Shown here in pieces: positions 21,641 through 32,492 of a stretch of 64,000 nucleotides of DNA. The position numbers were made by a program, and so were the translations under genes. Every line of letters begins with the position of its first letter. The first letter of the stretch is position 1. Location: the NCBI GenBank assembly GCA_030272585.1, contig BSYQ01000015.1:1116001-1180000 (forward strand), given 5' to 3'. Under the pieces are notes generated by a model. It was not told where the DNA came from. It worked only from the letters and a program-made list of their open reading frames with translations, and searched no databases. Source of the DNA: Bryopsis sp. KO-2023 (lineage: Eukaryota; Chlorophyta; Ulvophyceae; Bryopsidales; Bryopsidaceae).

Positions 21641-22256
21641 TCACTTCCCGCACTGATTATCAATCATATTCTTGTTTCTGCTTGCATTCATGTGAGAGCA
21701 GGTGGCAAATTTGCTATTGAGTCGTTGATGATTGATCTGGCATTTCACATCAATGGGAACCCCCTACAAAAAAAAGTGAAAGTCAGAAAAAAAATGGAAA
21801 ATATCAAGAAGGGGCCAAGAATACGGCATTTTTTTCTTTGCTGGACTCACACCCATTATAACAGGGGTGTGCTGATAGAGTGACGTGGAACTGGGTTATT
21901 TGGGTGCATTGAGGTTGTGCAATTGGTTGGGACTATGGAATGAGTCAACTGTAGTAATTGGTAGATCTAGTTGGGAGATGGTTGGCAGAAACAGTTAGAG
22001 GAAAGAAAAGGACAAAAGGCTGGTCCGACCCTCGAACCCAGCACCCACCCAAAGGGCTGGCCCCTTTGATTCTTGAGCTTACATGCAACATTCCACGATG
22101 GGCACTCTCCACTGCAGTGTAAAACCACAACGTTGGGTTCGTAACTAGCTCTATGGAGCCATTGATGCTGGTGCTGGATGTGGATGTGGCCCATCCCACC
22201 CCTACCAAAACAAAAAGCTGGAGGAGCCACTTCAGGTCCACACCGATTTGGAACAT
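21641..22256 (-). CDS. Small secreted protein, two exons, family unknown
   Basis: Two exons, 22256-22083 and 21763-21641, join in phase across a GTAAGC...TTTTGTAG intron to give 98 residues. The N-terminus is a signal peptide (WLLQLFVLVGVGWATSTSS). The mature part has a short beta-like segment (INGSIELVTNPTLWFYTAVE) and, in exon 2, three cysteines (VKCQIN, FATCSH, DNQCGK), giving a short cysteine-containing secreted domain. I recognise no family. The frame stays open through the intron, but the strong donor, strong acceptor and cysteine-bearing second exon make splicing more likely. It lies tail to tail with the bZIP gene. Confidence 0.65.
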
Positions 22257-22894
22257 GACTCCCCAATAAACCGTGGCTGAGCACCGTCTTGCAATGTTTT
22301 TGCTTTCTATTCTGTTGTTTTGGGTTTTTTTCTTCGTTGAAACCGGCTCCTCAAGCGATGTTGATAACTCTCGGAGTCGAAAACATCCAACAGCGATAGG
22401 GGATTCCACCCGACTACCACCTTCTATGAACTTCTTTTTTTTTTTTTTTTCACATCCTTGAAAGCAGCCCAAATGCCAAAACTAGCAAGTGTGTGTTACA
22501 TATCGTTAAAAGGTTTCATTCATTCCTCTCAAAGCACACCAACTGCATCTGGGACAAAGGGGTACCTCCATTTTCGCATTTCTGGAAAAATGAAAAACGA
22601 CCGGTGCCTCCTGCAAACCCCCCCCCCCCCCTCTCCACTAATTTCTTCATACATTTATGCATTCTGCGCAAATCTATCCCTACCACTTTCATCTAGAAAG
22701 AAGATTCTCCTCCACAAAAAAAAAGACTACGCTATTGTGATGCATTTCAGCAACGCAATTCTCAACTGTAGAGCACAAACCTAACCAAACCTAATCCAAA
22801 CCTGGGCAGTTTTTAAAAACAGATCTAATGAACAAAAGGCAAACCGCACACTCGGCCGAAAATTCTACAACAAAATTCCTGTTTTTCTTGCTAC
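22257..22894. other. Intergenic, no gene
   Basis: Region between the 5' end of the small secreted protein gene and the 3' end of the flavin monooxygenase gene. It contains poly-T and poly-C runs and no convincing open frame. Confidence 0.5.
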
Positions 22895-25800
22895 TCAGAC
22901 AGACAGGGGGTACATCTTCAGTGCCAATGTCAGACCTGCCGCAACGAGTGCTACTGCCGTTCCGCTTAAAATGGAGGCGACCCTCCTGAATCGCCTCAGA
23001 GCTTCGACTGGGGGTATCTGGGATGCGAACATCTGGGCCAGCGCAGATGGCGGAATCAGTGAGGGAAATTTCCGATTCCCGGTCGAATAAAACTCCATGT
23101 AGAAGTTGAAGAATTTTGTCCAGAAGAGAGATTGACCCTCGAGGGCTGCGCTCGGATTACACTGTTTTAGAGAGGAGAAAAAATAGAAAACAATCAAAAT
23201 TCTGGTCCTTGGAAGGAAAAATGTACATATATATGCCTTTAAAAAAAACAAAAAACAAAAAACAAATGGGGGGTTGCATGAGGAAAATTTTTGCATGGAG
23301 GCAATGTATTTCGTAAAAAAAAAAAGCCACAAGGGTAATCAAGCAAGCGAAAGGATTGCACGTGCATTGTTTGAAATTGGCATCGTCTCGTTTCATATCA
23401 ACGTCTTTTGTCCTTTCGTTGCATTGCGTGAAAAAAAAATAAAAAAATAATCTATTTCTTTATTAATCAAAAATCAACACAACCAAAAATAACCCCCCGC
23501 CCCTCCTATACACCCACAAGAACAGAAACATCAGCTTTTCTTCTTTCTACTGATTTCCATTTTTTCTTTCAAGATCGATGCAGGATATGCTGGCTCACCA
23601 GCTCTATGGCTTTTTTTCTAAGACTTGATTTCCATTTTTCCTTTCAAGATCAATACAGGATTCGCCGGCTTTTTTTTCTCCTTCATTCAACATTTTCCTT
23701 ACAACGGGATTTAACTCCAAGTTATTCCCATCACCACGTACGATTTGCTGGCTTACCAGTTCGATGGCTTGAATTGCCGCCACTTGCGGCCTGCATTTCT
23801 CATCGTAGATGCGTAGAGCCTCCGAACAATCCCCTTTGGCAGCTTCAAGGGCTTCATCCAAATCCCTCGCATCCAGCAGGGCTCGGTTGGCCCCCAGCCC
23901 CAGGGAGGGGGTGGAAGCATGGGCTGCATCCCCAAGCAAAGCCACATCCGGGGCGATAAAAGTCGAACAATACGTCACTGGGCCGATGGCGCTCTGTGTT
24001 CCGCTTTTGATTTGCTCGACGATCACAGGGAACCATTCCTGTAAGGGTTATTTCACCAGTGGGGGAAAAAACACCTGAATGAGGAAGGAAACCTTGATAA
24101 AACGAATTCCTTTTTTTCCATGACTGACCAAAAACGACAAAAAAAAACGCACAAGATATATTTTTAAAAATTTTATCAAGATATTTTTTTATTTTAGATT
24201 TTTTTGTTTTGGAGTGTTTTATTTTTCCTCTCCATGTTCTTCCCTCACCTTTGGAATGGAATCCGGAGCTGCCCCAGCGATCCATTCTGCTTCCCTTCCT
24301 TTGATTGCTTCAAACACCCCCAGCTTTCCTCCCACACTCCCTTGAATTCCGTCCTGGGTTGTGTAAAACAAGAATCCGGTTGGCCCGTTCCACAGCGGCT
24401 TCAGCACTCCAAACACCAGCAACCCAGGCGAAAGGAAAGCCTTAATATCATCTAGAACACATAACAAATCATTTTCGGCATGAGTTTTGGCATGATTTTC
24501 CTTTAGGCCGGAACGATTCAATGACTTGTTTTGGCTATCCCCCTCCAAAAAAAAATAAAAAATAAACTTCTATAGTTGCTCAAATAAATGTAATGGGGTA
24601 AGTTGGTGATATGTCTGTCATGCAAAAAGGTTTGGAGAAGCAAGTCCCTCCAACAATAGAGGAGGGACTTGCAAAAACAACATATGAAAAAGAGCGGTTT
24701 TTTGATGCTGCTCACCACACGGGTTTTCTGGCGCTGGCAAGTCCCGGATAGAAATGTACCTCCTTGTGGAGGATCTTTGAGTGAATTCCAAATGGCCCAA
24801 TTCCTGCAAGGTTTTTCTCACTTGGCTCCCGGCTCCATCGGCACCAATCAACAAATCATAGTGAACTCGATTTGTTTCACCGTCCGGGCCACAAAACATG
24901 GCGATTTTGGAATCGACATCCACACCCTGCAGACAAAAAAACTCATCATTGCATTCGAGTTAAAAATAAAATAAAATAAATCAAGAATAAAAATGATAAA
25001 TAATTAATAAAATAAAATGAATATAGGAGTTGAACTCTGCTGTTCTCTTGTCGCGTCTTTTTTTTCTTTTTTCTTGAACAGATTTGTTTTTGCGTGCGTA
25101 TGGGGAAAAAAAAAAAAAAAACCAGAAAAGAGACCGGTGGGCCCCTATAACTCCTATGCAAAAAAAAAGCCCAAATTAATAACATGGTGAACAAATAAAA
25201 GTAAATACTAATTTTTAATTTTTAAATAAAAAGGGAATTAAGTAGTAATAATATTCCTGTCACCTGGCATCCACAATCAAATGTGAACTCCAAATTCGGG
25301 AACCCTTTCGATATTCCCAATCCCAGAATGCCCTCAGCAACTGCATGGCGTTCGGCCAGCAGCCTGGTTCCCCTTTGACTTTGGTAATTCCATGGTTTTA
25401 TTTTTCCGTTTTCTGCCATGGTTGAGGAATGCTTGAAAATCATCAGCCCCCTCTTCTTTCCGGAGCCCTCGTAAACTGGTTCCAGTCCCAAATCCATTAA
25501 AAAAGTCGAAACTTCGCTGTTGAGAACCACCGGAATCGAGCGATGGAAACTCATAGGAACTTTGGCGGGATCCGACCTTTTCTCAAAGATCTGTCAGGCG
25601 AAAATTTGAAATCGTTTTTCGCAACGGTTGAATCGCACACACAAACACATTGATCGTTCACTTTCCAGTGATTTTTTTAATTTTTTTTTTAATCAGGGAT
25701 GTCTTTATTGGCTTTTTAAAAATAATAAAAAAAAATCCCCTAATATTTGGTTTTCTTTCACAAGGGTCGATAATTCCCCAAAGCAAATTCGGTGGGAAAG

Positions 25801-26815
25801 TTCGTGAAATTTTTTTGGGACGATGAACCTCAACTGCAAACTGTGGAGAGGGTTTCTTTTTTGGGGGATCTTTTTTTGTATATAACTATATACGTAGAGA
25901 GAGATATGGACATTGCGATGAATCGGCGGTTTACTTCTGAGTCAGCCAAAAACACAATTTCCATGAACGGGGTGCACTCCGCCTTCTGGCCTTGTGTAAA
26001 AGAAATTCAATTCAATATAGATGAAGGAATCAGTCCCCACCTCCACCCCCCGGGGAAAAAAAAAAAAAAAAAACCCTCCCAAATATGATCTTCTTCTGTT
26101 TCTGGCATCATTGCACTGACCTTGACATTAAATCCCCTCTCTGCCAGCAGCATTCCCGCGAGAGATCCACAGGGCCCAGCACCGACCACCACGGCTGTTT
26201 TTCCAGCATAAGGGGAATTTGAGTCCGAAACTCTGCACAAAAAAATAACTGAACCTCAAGAGAGGAGCAAAACCACCGAAAGAAAACGAAAGCTCTGTGG
26301 AGGTGATGATCAGTATTTGACCATATGATTTTCCGCCTAGCTTCGAAGTCAGACACATGGAATCATTCTTTTGTTGTATGACAGTCATGGATGCTTTGGA
26401 CAATTCCCTCCAATCGGTTCATTAATTAGGATTCCAACCATCGATCGAAACTGATCCAAAGTTGACCCCTCACGTTTTCGATTCGACCTCCGTGGCGCCG
26501 ACAGCACCCATCACAGCGTTCCTACCCCTGAAAAAAAAACAAACAGAAAAAACCACATAATCATCCAAAACTTAACAATGCTCGAATGCCAAAGCACCTC
26601 TCTTCAAAAAAAAAAAAGAAGGGGAAAAAAAACGCCATCCATCACGGAAGGTGTATTTTAAAACCAACTCCCTACTCAAACGGAACGGTAAATGAGACTG
26701 GCGGACTGGACCGGTTTGCGCGACTCAGCGAAGGAGAACGGGGTCGACTCGCGCTGGACGTTCGTTGGACGTTCGACTGGAGGAAGACGCTTCCGGCTTT
26801 TCCCGAGGCCAACAT
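22895..26815 (-). CDS. Kynurenine 3-monooxygenase-like FAD-dependent hydroxylase with C-terminal anchor
   Basis: Flavin aromatic hydroxylase. Exons: 26815-26676, 26232-26121, 25590-25264, 24926-24716, 24451-24249, 24038-23757, 23161-22895, giving 513 residues with matching phases throughout. FAD motifs are GAGPCG (residues 64-69, dinucleotide-binding fold), GADGAGS (about 221-227, DG motif) and LLGDAAH (about 365-371, GD motif). The C-terminal exon (IPPSALAQMFASQIPPVEAL, then a hydrophobic segment at about 486-508) parallels the membrane-anchored C-terminus of kynurenine 3-monooxygenase. Exon 1 (MLASGKAGSVFLQSNVQRTS...) is Ser/Arg-rich and transit-peptide-like, suggesting plastid or mitochondrial import rather than outer-membrane anchoring. 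Substrate cannot be read. The 3' end is odd: exon 6 can also read through to a stop at 23604, and part of this region is duplicated (see the repeat at 23552). Confidence 0.88.
23552..23768. repeat. Local duplication spanning an exon end and its 5' splice site
   Basis: On the minus strand, the exon-6 end with donor CTG|GTAAGC (23768-23748) and downstream sequence (about 23660-23627) are repeated in condensed form at 23610-23552, with donor CTG|GTGAGC. This duplicates the splice donor of the flavin monooxygenase gene. Confidence 0.65.
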
Positions 26816-27449
26816 GCGAAGTTCGATTTTCGTCCGCGAAGGATGGAATGAGCACAACGCAGAACGCCCACACCCAAACTCAAAAACGCGCACAAAGAAT
26901 GAATTAAGAAGGCAATCATTAAAAAGCAGCTTTGTCCCAGAATCAACCGTAATCCATCCCATGATTGGTGCCCAAATAAAAACTGAAAAACTAAAAACAA
27001 ACATAAAATATGACTGTTAAAAAGCATTGTTTAAATCTTATTATAAGATACTCAACAAATGAAGTAAAAATTGTACATTTGTAGCATGGTGAAAAAAAGG
27101 TAGAAAAGTCTTTCTGTCACATAAGCTTAAAGCACTAAAGAGATAGGGAGCGTGCACTGAGGTCTAAATATTTATATCAACGAAATCCGTACTTTTCTAG
27201 AGAAACGAACCTATGGTTGGAGAGAGAACACTAACAAAAAAAAATCAGTTTTACTTTGAAAATTGAACCAACGCTTTAAAAGTAATGAAACTAAAAAAGC
27301 CAAACTGAACTTGGATGAGAAAAAAACGATTATAAGGAAAAACCACAAAAATGAAACTCAACATAACTCAATTCAACGAGGAAAAGAATGCTTCGAAGAA
27401 GATTTAAGAAAAACCAAAAACCAGCACCACAACCGACAAACTTCAACAG
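26816..27449. other. Intergenic, promoter side of the flavin monooxygenase
   Basis: AT-rich sequence upstream of the flavin monooxygenase start. No open frame of interest. It must contain that gene's promoter, but no core element is identifiable. Confidence 0.5.
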
Positions 27450-28470
27450 ACAAACCACGACCAACAAACCCCCCCGCCCCACCCCCCCCACAGCCCACAA
27501 CCAACAAACCTCAACCACCAGCCCACAACCGACAACCCAAAACCTCAACATCAAAATATCAACCAAACAGCCCACAGCCAACAGCCCACAGCCCACACCC
27601 TCAACACCACGACCAGCAGACCACAACCAACCACTCACAGCCGCCAACCCAGAACCTCAACATCAAAATATCAACCAAATAGCCCACAGCCAACAGCCCA
27701 CACCCTCAACACCACAACCAGCAGACCACAACCAACCACTCACAGCCGCCAACCCAGAACCTCAACATCAAAATAGCAATCAAACAGCCCACAGCCCACA
27801 GCCCACAGCCCACACCCTCAACACCACGACCAGCAGACCACAACCAACCACTCACAGCCGCCAACCCAGAACCTCAACATCAAAATATCAACCAAATTGC
27901 CCACAGCCAACAGCCCACACCCTCAACACCACGACCAGCAGACCACAACCAACCACTCACAGCCGCCAACCCAGAACCTCAACATCAAAATATCAACCAA
28001 ATAGCCCACAGCCAACAGCCCACACCCTCAACACCACAACCAGCAGACCACAACCAACCACTCACAGCCGCCAACCCAGAACCTCAACATCAAAATAGCA
28101 ATCAAACAGCCCACAGCCCACAGCCCACACCCTCAACACCACGACCAGCAGACCACAACCAACCACTCACAGCCGCCAACCCAGAACCTCAACATCAAAA
28201 TATCAACCAAATTGCCCACAGCCAACAGCCCACACCCTCAACACCACGACCAGCAGACCACAACCAACCACTCACAGCCGCCAACCCAGAACCTCAACAT
28301 TAAAATAGCAATCAAATAGCCCACAGCCAACAGCCCACACCCTCAACACCACGACCAGCAGACCACAACCAACCACTCATAGCCGCCAACCCAGAACCTC
28401 AACATCAAAATAGCAATCAAACAGCCCACAGCCAACAGCCCACACCCTCAACACCACGACCAACAACCAA
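27450..28470. repeat. Minisatellite, about nine units of 105 bp (112-bp variants)
   Basis: The landmark AACCTCAACAT recurs at 27541, 27653, 27758, 27870, 27975, 28080, 28185, 28290 and 28395, giving spacings of 112 or 105 bases. The 7-base difference is one extra AGCCCAC sub-unit. The plus strand is almost free of G and T, so the strand asymmetry is extreme. Long open frames across it are a by-product of composition and of a period divisible by three. Confidence 0.95.
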
Positions 28471-28989
28471 CGACACCACAACTATTACAGCCAAACGAGG
28501 ATCTTGTAAAGAGAAACGTCGATGAAAACCAGCTTGTATGAAGAAACAAACGCTTGGGATAAGAAATATTCACGATCGGACGATCTGAGGAACGGGGACC
28601 AAACTGTGAATTGGTTGGAAAGAATAAGAACGACGGAAACCAAGTGTATTTGTGCGTATGAACTTTGTTGTGATTGCATCGGGCAGAAAATGCCGCGACG
28701 GTGAAAGGGATTTCAGTTTTGTTGCGACGGGTCTTGAAGCGTAACGAAAACAGAAGTCAAACGCAGGTGCAAATACGGCGGAAGAAGCAAAATAACTATA
28801 TTTATAAGCAATAGCACGAAGATTAAGTAGCGAGGCCACGATTGTATTCGCCGGATGATAAAAGAAAGCCTGTGAAATGACAGAAACTCGATTGGGCAAC
28901 ACGCGCCGCGCAACATTGCGCTCAAGCACTGACGTAATAACGTTCGTTTGGATTTTCCAACGGATTTGATGTCGCTTCCGTTCAAATTA

Positions 28990-29017
28990 GGCAACATGTA
29001 ATCATTGATTGATTGAT
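28990..29017 (+). repeat. 28-bp inverted repeat, left copy
   Basis: AGGCAACATGTAATCATTGA and the following eight bases are identical to the reverse complement of 32050-32077. The pair brackets the minus-strand peroxiredoxin-like/SUMO-like gene at a distance of about 3.1 kb. Confidence 0.85.
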
Positions 29018-29020
29018 TTG

Positions 29021-29067
29021 TTCTGAACGCCAACGTTGGCGTTAACGAGAATGGCTTGCTTGAATGT
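29021..29067 (+). repeat. Dispersed repeat with 18-bp palindrome, copy 2
   Basis: Direct-orientation copy of 13870-13916 (44 of 47 bases), starting four bases after the left inverted repeat. Confidence 0.85.
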
Positions 29068-29527
29068 TTGCACCGAAAAGTCTGTGGGGTAGAGGTGATC
29101 ACATATGTGGTGAAGAGCGCGCATATGTGTTTGGTGTTTCAGCATTCCCCCGATCCCCCGCCAAAGACGGGAGTGTTTGGTGCTCTTTGACGCTTTGACA
29201 AAGCGTCAGTGAATCGAGGAAATGGGAAACAGAGTGATTGCGATGTAGGGGAGGGGGGTGCTCTGAGCGATGAGCTATAGTTTGACATCCCAAGTAGTTC
29301 CACGTTCGCTTGTGTTTTCAACAGCCACTAGCGTGCTTTTTGGCTAATAAATCCCACAAGGAATGCCTAGAGGATCCATCGCTTTGTTTTGGATTTTCGA
29401 AGAAGCACAAGGAACGTCCTACTTTCCACATTTTTTGCCATTCGCACTCGGCACACATTTAATTCGTTGAAACATGATATTTCTTTCTGCGTCTTTACAA
29501 AGCTATCTTCCTGCCAACAATGTATGT

Positions 29528-31147
29528 TCAACAACGAATTTTGTAGCAGTACAAGCGGTCGCCAGAGGTCATCCCCACCTGGTCAAGAGAGAACATTTTC
29601 AGACAATGGATCAATGAACACAGGACAGTTCTTCAAATCACGAAAGTGGTTTGGCTAATGTCTAAAAAGCAGCCACGATCAACAGGGATATCAGATATCA
29701 GCATACCTCTGGAGGCGACAAATCCTTGAAAACACGCTCTCCTTGGAACGAGAATTTCACGCGGTTCACATCGAGGTCCATTTCTTTGCAGTAGGACGCA
29801 ATGATCTGTTCCGCAACAGCATATTTTGAGCGCACCCCATATTTTCCCAACAGAAAGCAATCAGAGTGCTGTGGGAACACCATGCGGCGGCTTACCTGTT
29901 TAAAGGTCGTCGACTTCTTCACTTTGAAGTGGACCTCCTGGTAAGATGGGCCTTTCACAACTACGATCATTTGGTTCGCCGCCAGTGGCTCCGAAGGGTT
30001 TTCTTCCTCATCAGGGGCGTTTTCGTAAGTTTCCTGCGTAGGTTCGTGTGAACCTTCCTTCTCTTCCAAAACAGGGGCGTCATCGTGGGCGTCTGAAGCG
30101 ATCACAGCAGAAAAGCCACAAATCTGATTCTGAAATGAGGAGCATTGCAGTTTGATTTTGAGCCTTCAGAAATTTCTGAAAAGAGAAAACCCTATCTAAA
30201 TTGCACCTTGTTTCTCACGGGGTCCATAAGCAGGTTCGTCATCGGATAGCTCTTGCAGTTTCCTGAGCGAATCATACACCCACTGCTCGGCGCGCCAACC
30301 CCTCCCATCATCGTCAATGGATACGGACCTGCACACCAAGTCCAAAATCATACTCCGCTAACGGAAGAGCACCAAAATCAGAAAAAAAGCGGCAGTGTTG
30401 CGCTTGCCTGATGGTTCCTGCAGGGTCAATAAGGAACATCGCTCGGAGCGGAGTTTTCTTGGAAGCGCAGGCTTCTCCCAACACACCAAACTTCCTGGCG
30501 AGCTGTCCATTGTCATCAGATATCAGAGGAAAGGCTATGTGGCCAACGCCGCCTTGGTCCTCAGTGCGAGCCGTCAGATAAAGTTGTTCCCAAATCGAGT
30601 CGCACGATGCTGCCGCGAGCTGGTGTTTGAGAAAGCCACAAACATACAAGCCATAAATTCAGACGAACAATAGGATAGTTCCGTAACAATCATTCTCAGA
30701 CGTCTATTATCCTTGCTGAAGTGCTTCCCTCTTCACCCACCTCGGCTCCCCTTTCTTGGAAAGACTTGATCGAATCGCTGAACGCCAATATTTGCTCCCT
30801 CTGTGGAGCGCAAAAACGGCAAACTGACCAGTTAGAAAATGACCGCTGAAAAGAAGCAAACCACAAAATAAATGAGAAAGTACCTCGATCGGATCGCCGA
30901 GAGGACTGAACAGAAGAACCAGCCACTTCCCTTCGTAGTCAAGGAGAGACACCTCTTGTATTTTCCCACCCAGCACGGCCTGGGCACAGAAGTTCGGCGC
31001 TGGATGGCGTGGAACGAGCTTTCCGACCTCTGGCGGCGCTTCTTCTTGAGGCATCGCGGGAACCAACTCAATTTTGCTCTCCACATTTTGAGCCTCCTTG
31101 ATCGGCAGCTTTTTCAAAAGACTCGAACAACGGCGAACCTCTGCCAT
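29528..31147 (-). CDS. Peroxiredoxin-like (no peroxidatic Cys) / SUMO-like fusion protein, copy 1
   Basis: Seven exons: 31147-30884, 30800-30741, 30619-30408, 30328-30207, 30092-29896, 29805-29707, 29578-29528, giving 334 residues. Residues about 45-219 follow the AhpC/2-Cys peroxiredoxin fold: PAPNFCAQAVLGGKIQEVSL, LLDYEGKWLVLLFSPLGDPI, ILAFSDSIKSFQERGAE, HIAFPLISDDNGQLARKFGV and LRAMFLIDPAGTIR. Where active enzymes have PxxxTxxC, this reads PLGDPIER, so both the Thr and the peroxidatic Cys are gone; the conserved Arg before MFLID remains. After an acidic linker, residues about 259-334 match SUMO/Rad60-like beta-grasp (GPSYQEVHFKVKK, MDLDVNRVKFSFQGER) and end CYKIRC without Gly-Gly. Exon 3 ends in a rare GC donor (CAG|GCAAGC). 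This is probably a non-catalytic scaffold or sensor; the role is inference. Confidence 0.88.
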
Positions 31148-32492
31148 TTCGAAGGTTTCTTCTCCGAAAGAAATATAACAATTAGAAACACAAATGCAAC
31201 GTGTGGCTACGGCAGTATCTGAACAGGAAGCGTTTTTTATAGGCTGGAGTGTTGTGTTGGTTGGCAACTCAACTGAACCAACCGTTTGCGACGAACCGTT
31301 TCATGAAACCGTTTCCTGATCAGTTGGCTGCGGGTGGCGACTTCCTTTAAGGAAGTTGTGCGGTGTTTCTGCCGAATACATGATGAGCTGATGATTCAGA
31401 CTTGCTTTCGGACTGCATCCTTTTCCAGAAAAATATCCAAGATGCACCGCCGCAACACACAATCACAGACCGCAGCTGAAAAGTTTTTTCTTAAAAAAAA
31501 AAAACCTCTCATCAAACAATCTCGCCACAGTGAAACACTAATTGATGCATCCTGCTAATATCATGCTAGCATGATGCTGCTGTCATGATGAGTGTTTTCT
31601 AACACTCATGCTGTACAGGACCTACAGCACATCACTTCACCTGTTGATTCTTAAAAACATGCCGATTTCACTCATTTGACAAGGCAATTTCTTCAATAAA
31701 AGTGGGATGTCTTGATTCAGCTCAAGACGCCCCTAGGGTTAGCTTTTTCAAAGTGGTCCTTCGAAGTTTCGCTGTTCAAACTCCAACAGCGAAAAAAATA
31801 TACCACAATGAAAAGATGGTTGGCTGACTAAGAATTTCCTTGCGCTGCTTCCGCCTGAATCCGATGGGCGTTTTCGCTCAAGCTTGAAGGTTACACGTCA
31901 GATTTCAAGACAAGGCGACCGAGCTATCCTTGCAAGGAAATTCATCACTGCGCCGCTTGTTCGCGAGCCAGTCTTTTTTCTGTGAGAGCAGGGGGATGAA
32001 AAAACACCACGCAAAGACAACAATGGGCAGCTTGTACGGTTTCAATCACTCAATCAATCAATGATTACATGTTGCCTGAGGAGCCACTCTGCTTGTACGG
32101 TTTATGTATATATAAATATATGTTACATATGTAGAGAGAGAAACCGCCAGCAGATTTGAGAATTGATATAGAAATATATCAATGGTTGAAACCTGCTGGC
32201 AGTGTTCGTTCAAGTTTCCCCCACCCCTGTGGAATTGAAGTACAGCCACAGTTTTCCTTGCTGAACTAACTGTAAAACGAAGATCTCCACGCATACACAC
32301 ACTTTCCATAAGTAATAGATAAATGAGCCGCGGGGGTGCGTTTTCCAGAGGGTTCCTTTCCATTGACGCCGACAGGCATAAAAAAATCAGTGAGGGTTTC
32401 ACCAACAAAGGAAAAAATTCAGGACCACCGACACAACCGTTTCGCATCTCCAGAGTCAAGGTTGAGCCCTTTTTCGAAAGGAACGGAAAGCG
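31148..32492. promoter_or_regulatory. Divergent upstream region of copy 1 and the PAN-domain gene, palindrome-rich
   Basis: 1.3 kb between two divergent starts. It contains a perfect 14-base palindrome at 31561-31574 (TCATGCTAGCATGA) and a hairpin at 31588-31609 (nine-base stem ATGAGTGTT/AACACTCAT, four-base loop). Also present is the right inverted repeat at 32050-32077. No core promoter element is identifiable. Confidence 0.5.
32050..32077 (-). repeat. 28-bp inverted repeat, right copy
   Basis: Reverse complement of 28990-29017. Its outer flank continues into GAGGAGCCACTCTGC (to about 32092), whose reverse complement also occurs near 14139. Confidence 0.85.

Larger units (their letters stand above)
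28471..29527. other. Intergenic with repeat sequence, no firm gene
   Basis: Holds the inverted-repeat half at 28990 and the palindromic repeat at 29021. A plus-strand frame of 60 codons at 28522-28704, with cysteines (KCICAYELCCDCIG), and a minus-strand frame at 28929-28570 overlap each other. I cannot support either as a gene. Confidence 0.4.

Noticed and set aside
22020-22060. tRNA-like CCCTCGAACCC sequence
   Set aside because: No matching A box, acceptor stem or cloverleaf could be drawn; it is intron or 3' sequence of the small secreted protein gene.
27388-28098. 236-codon Thr/Gln/Pro-rich open frame
   Set aside because: Produced by the 105-bp minisatellite, whose CA-only composition and period divisible by three keep frames open.
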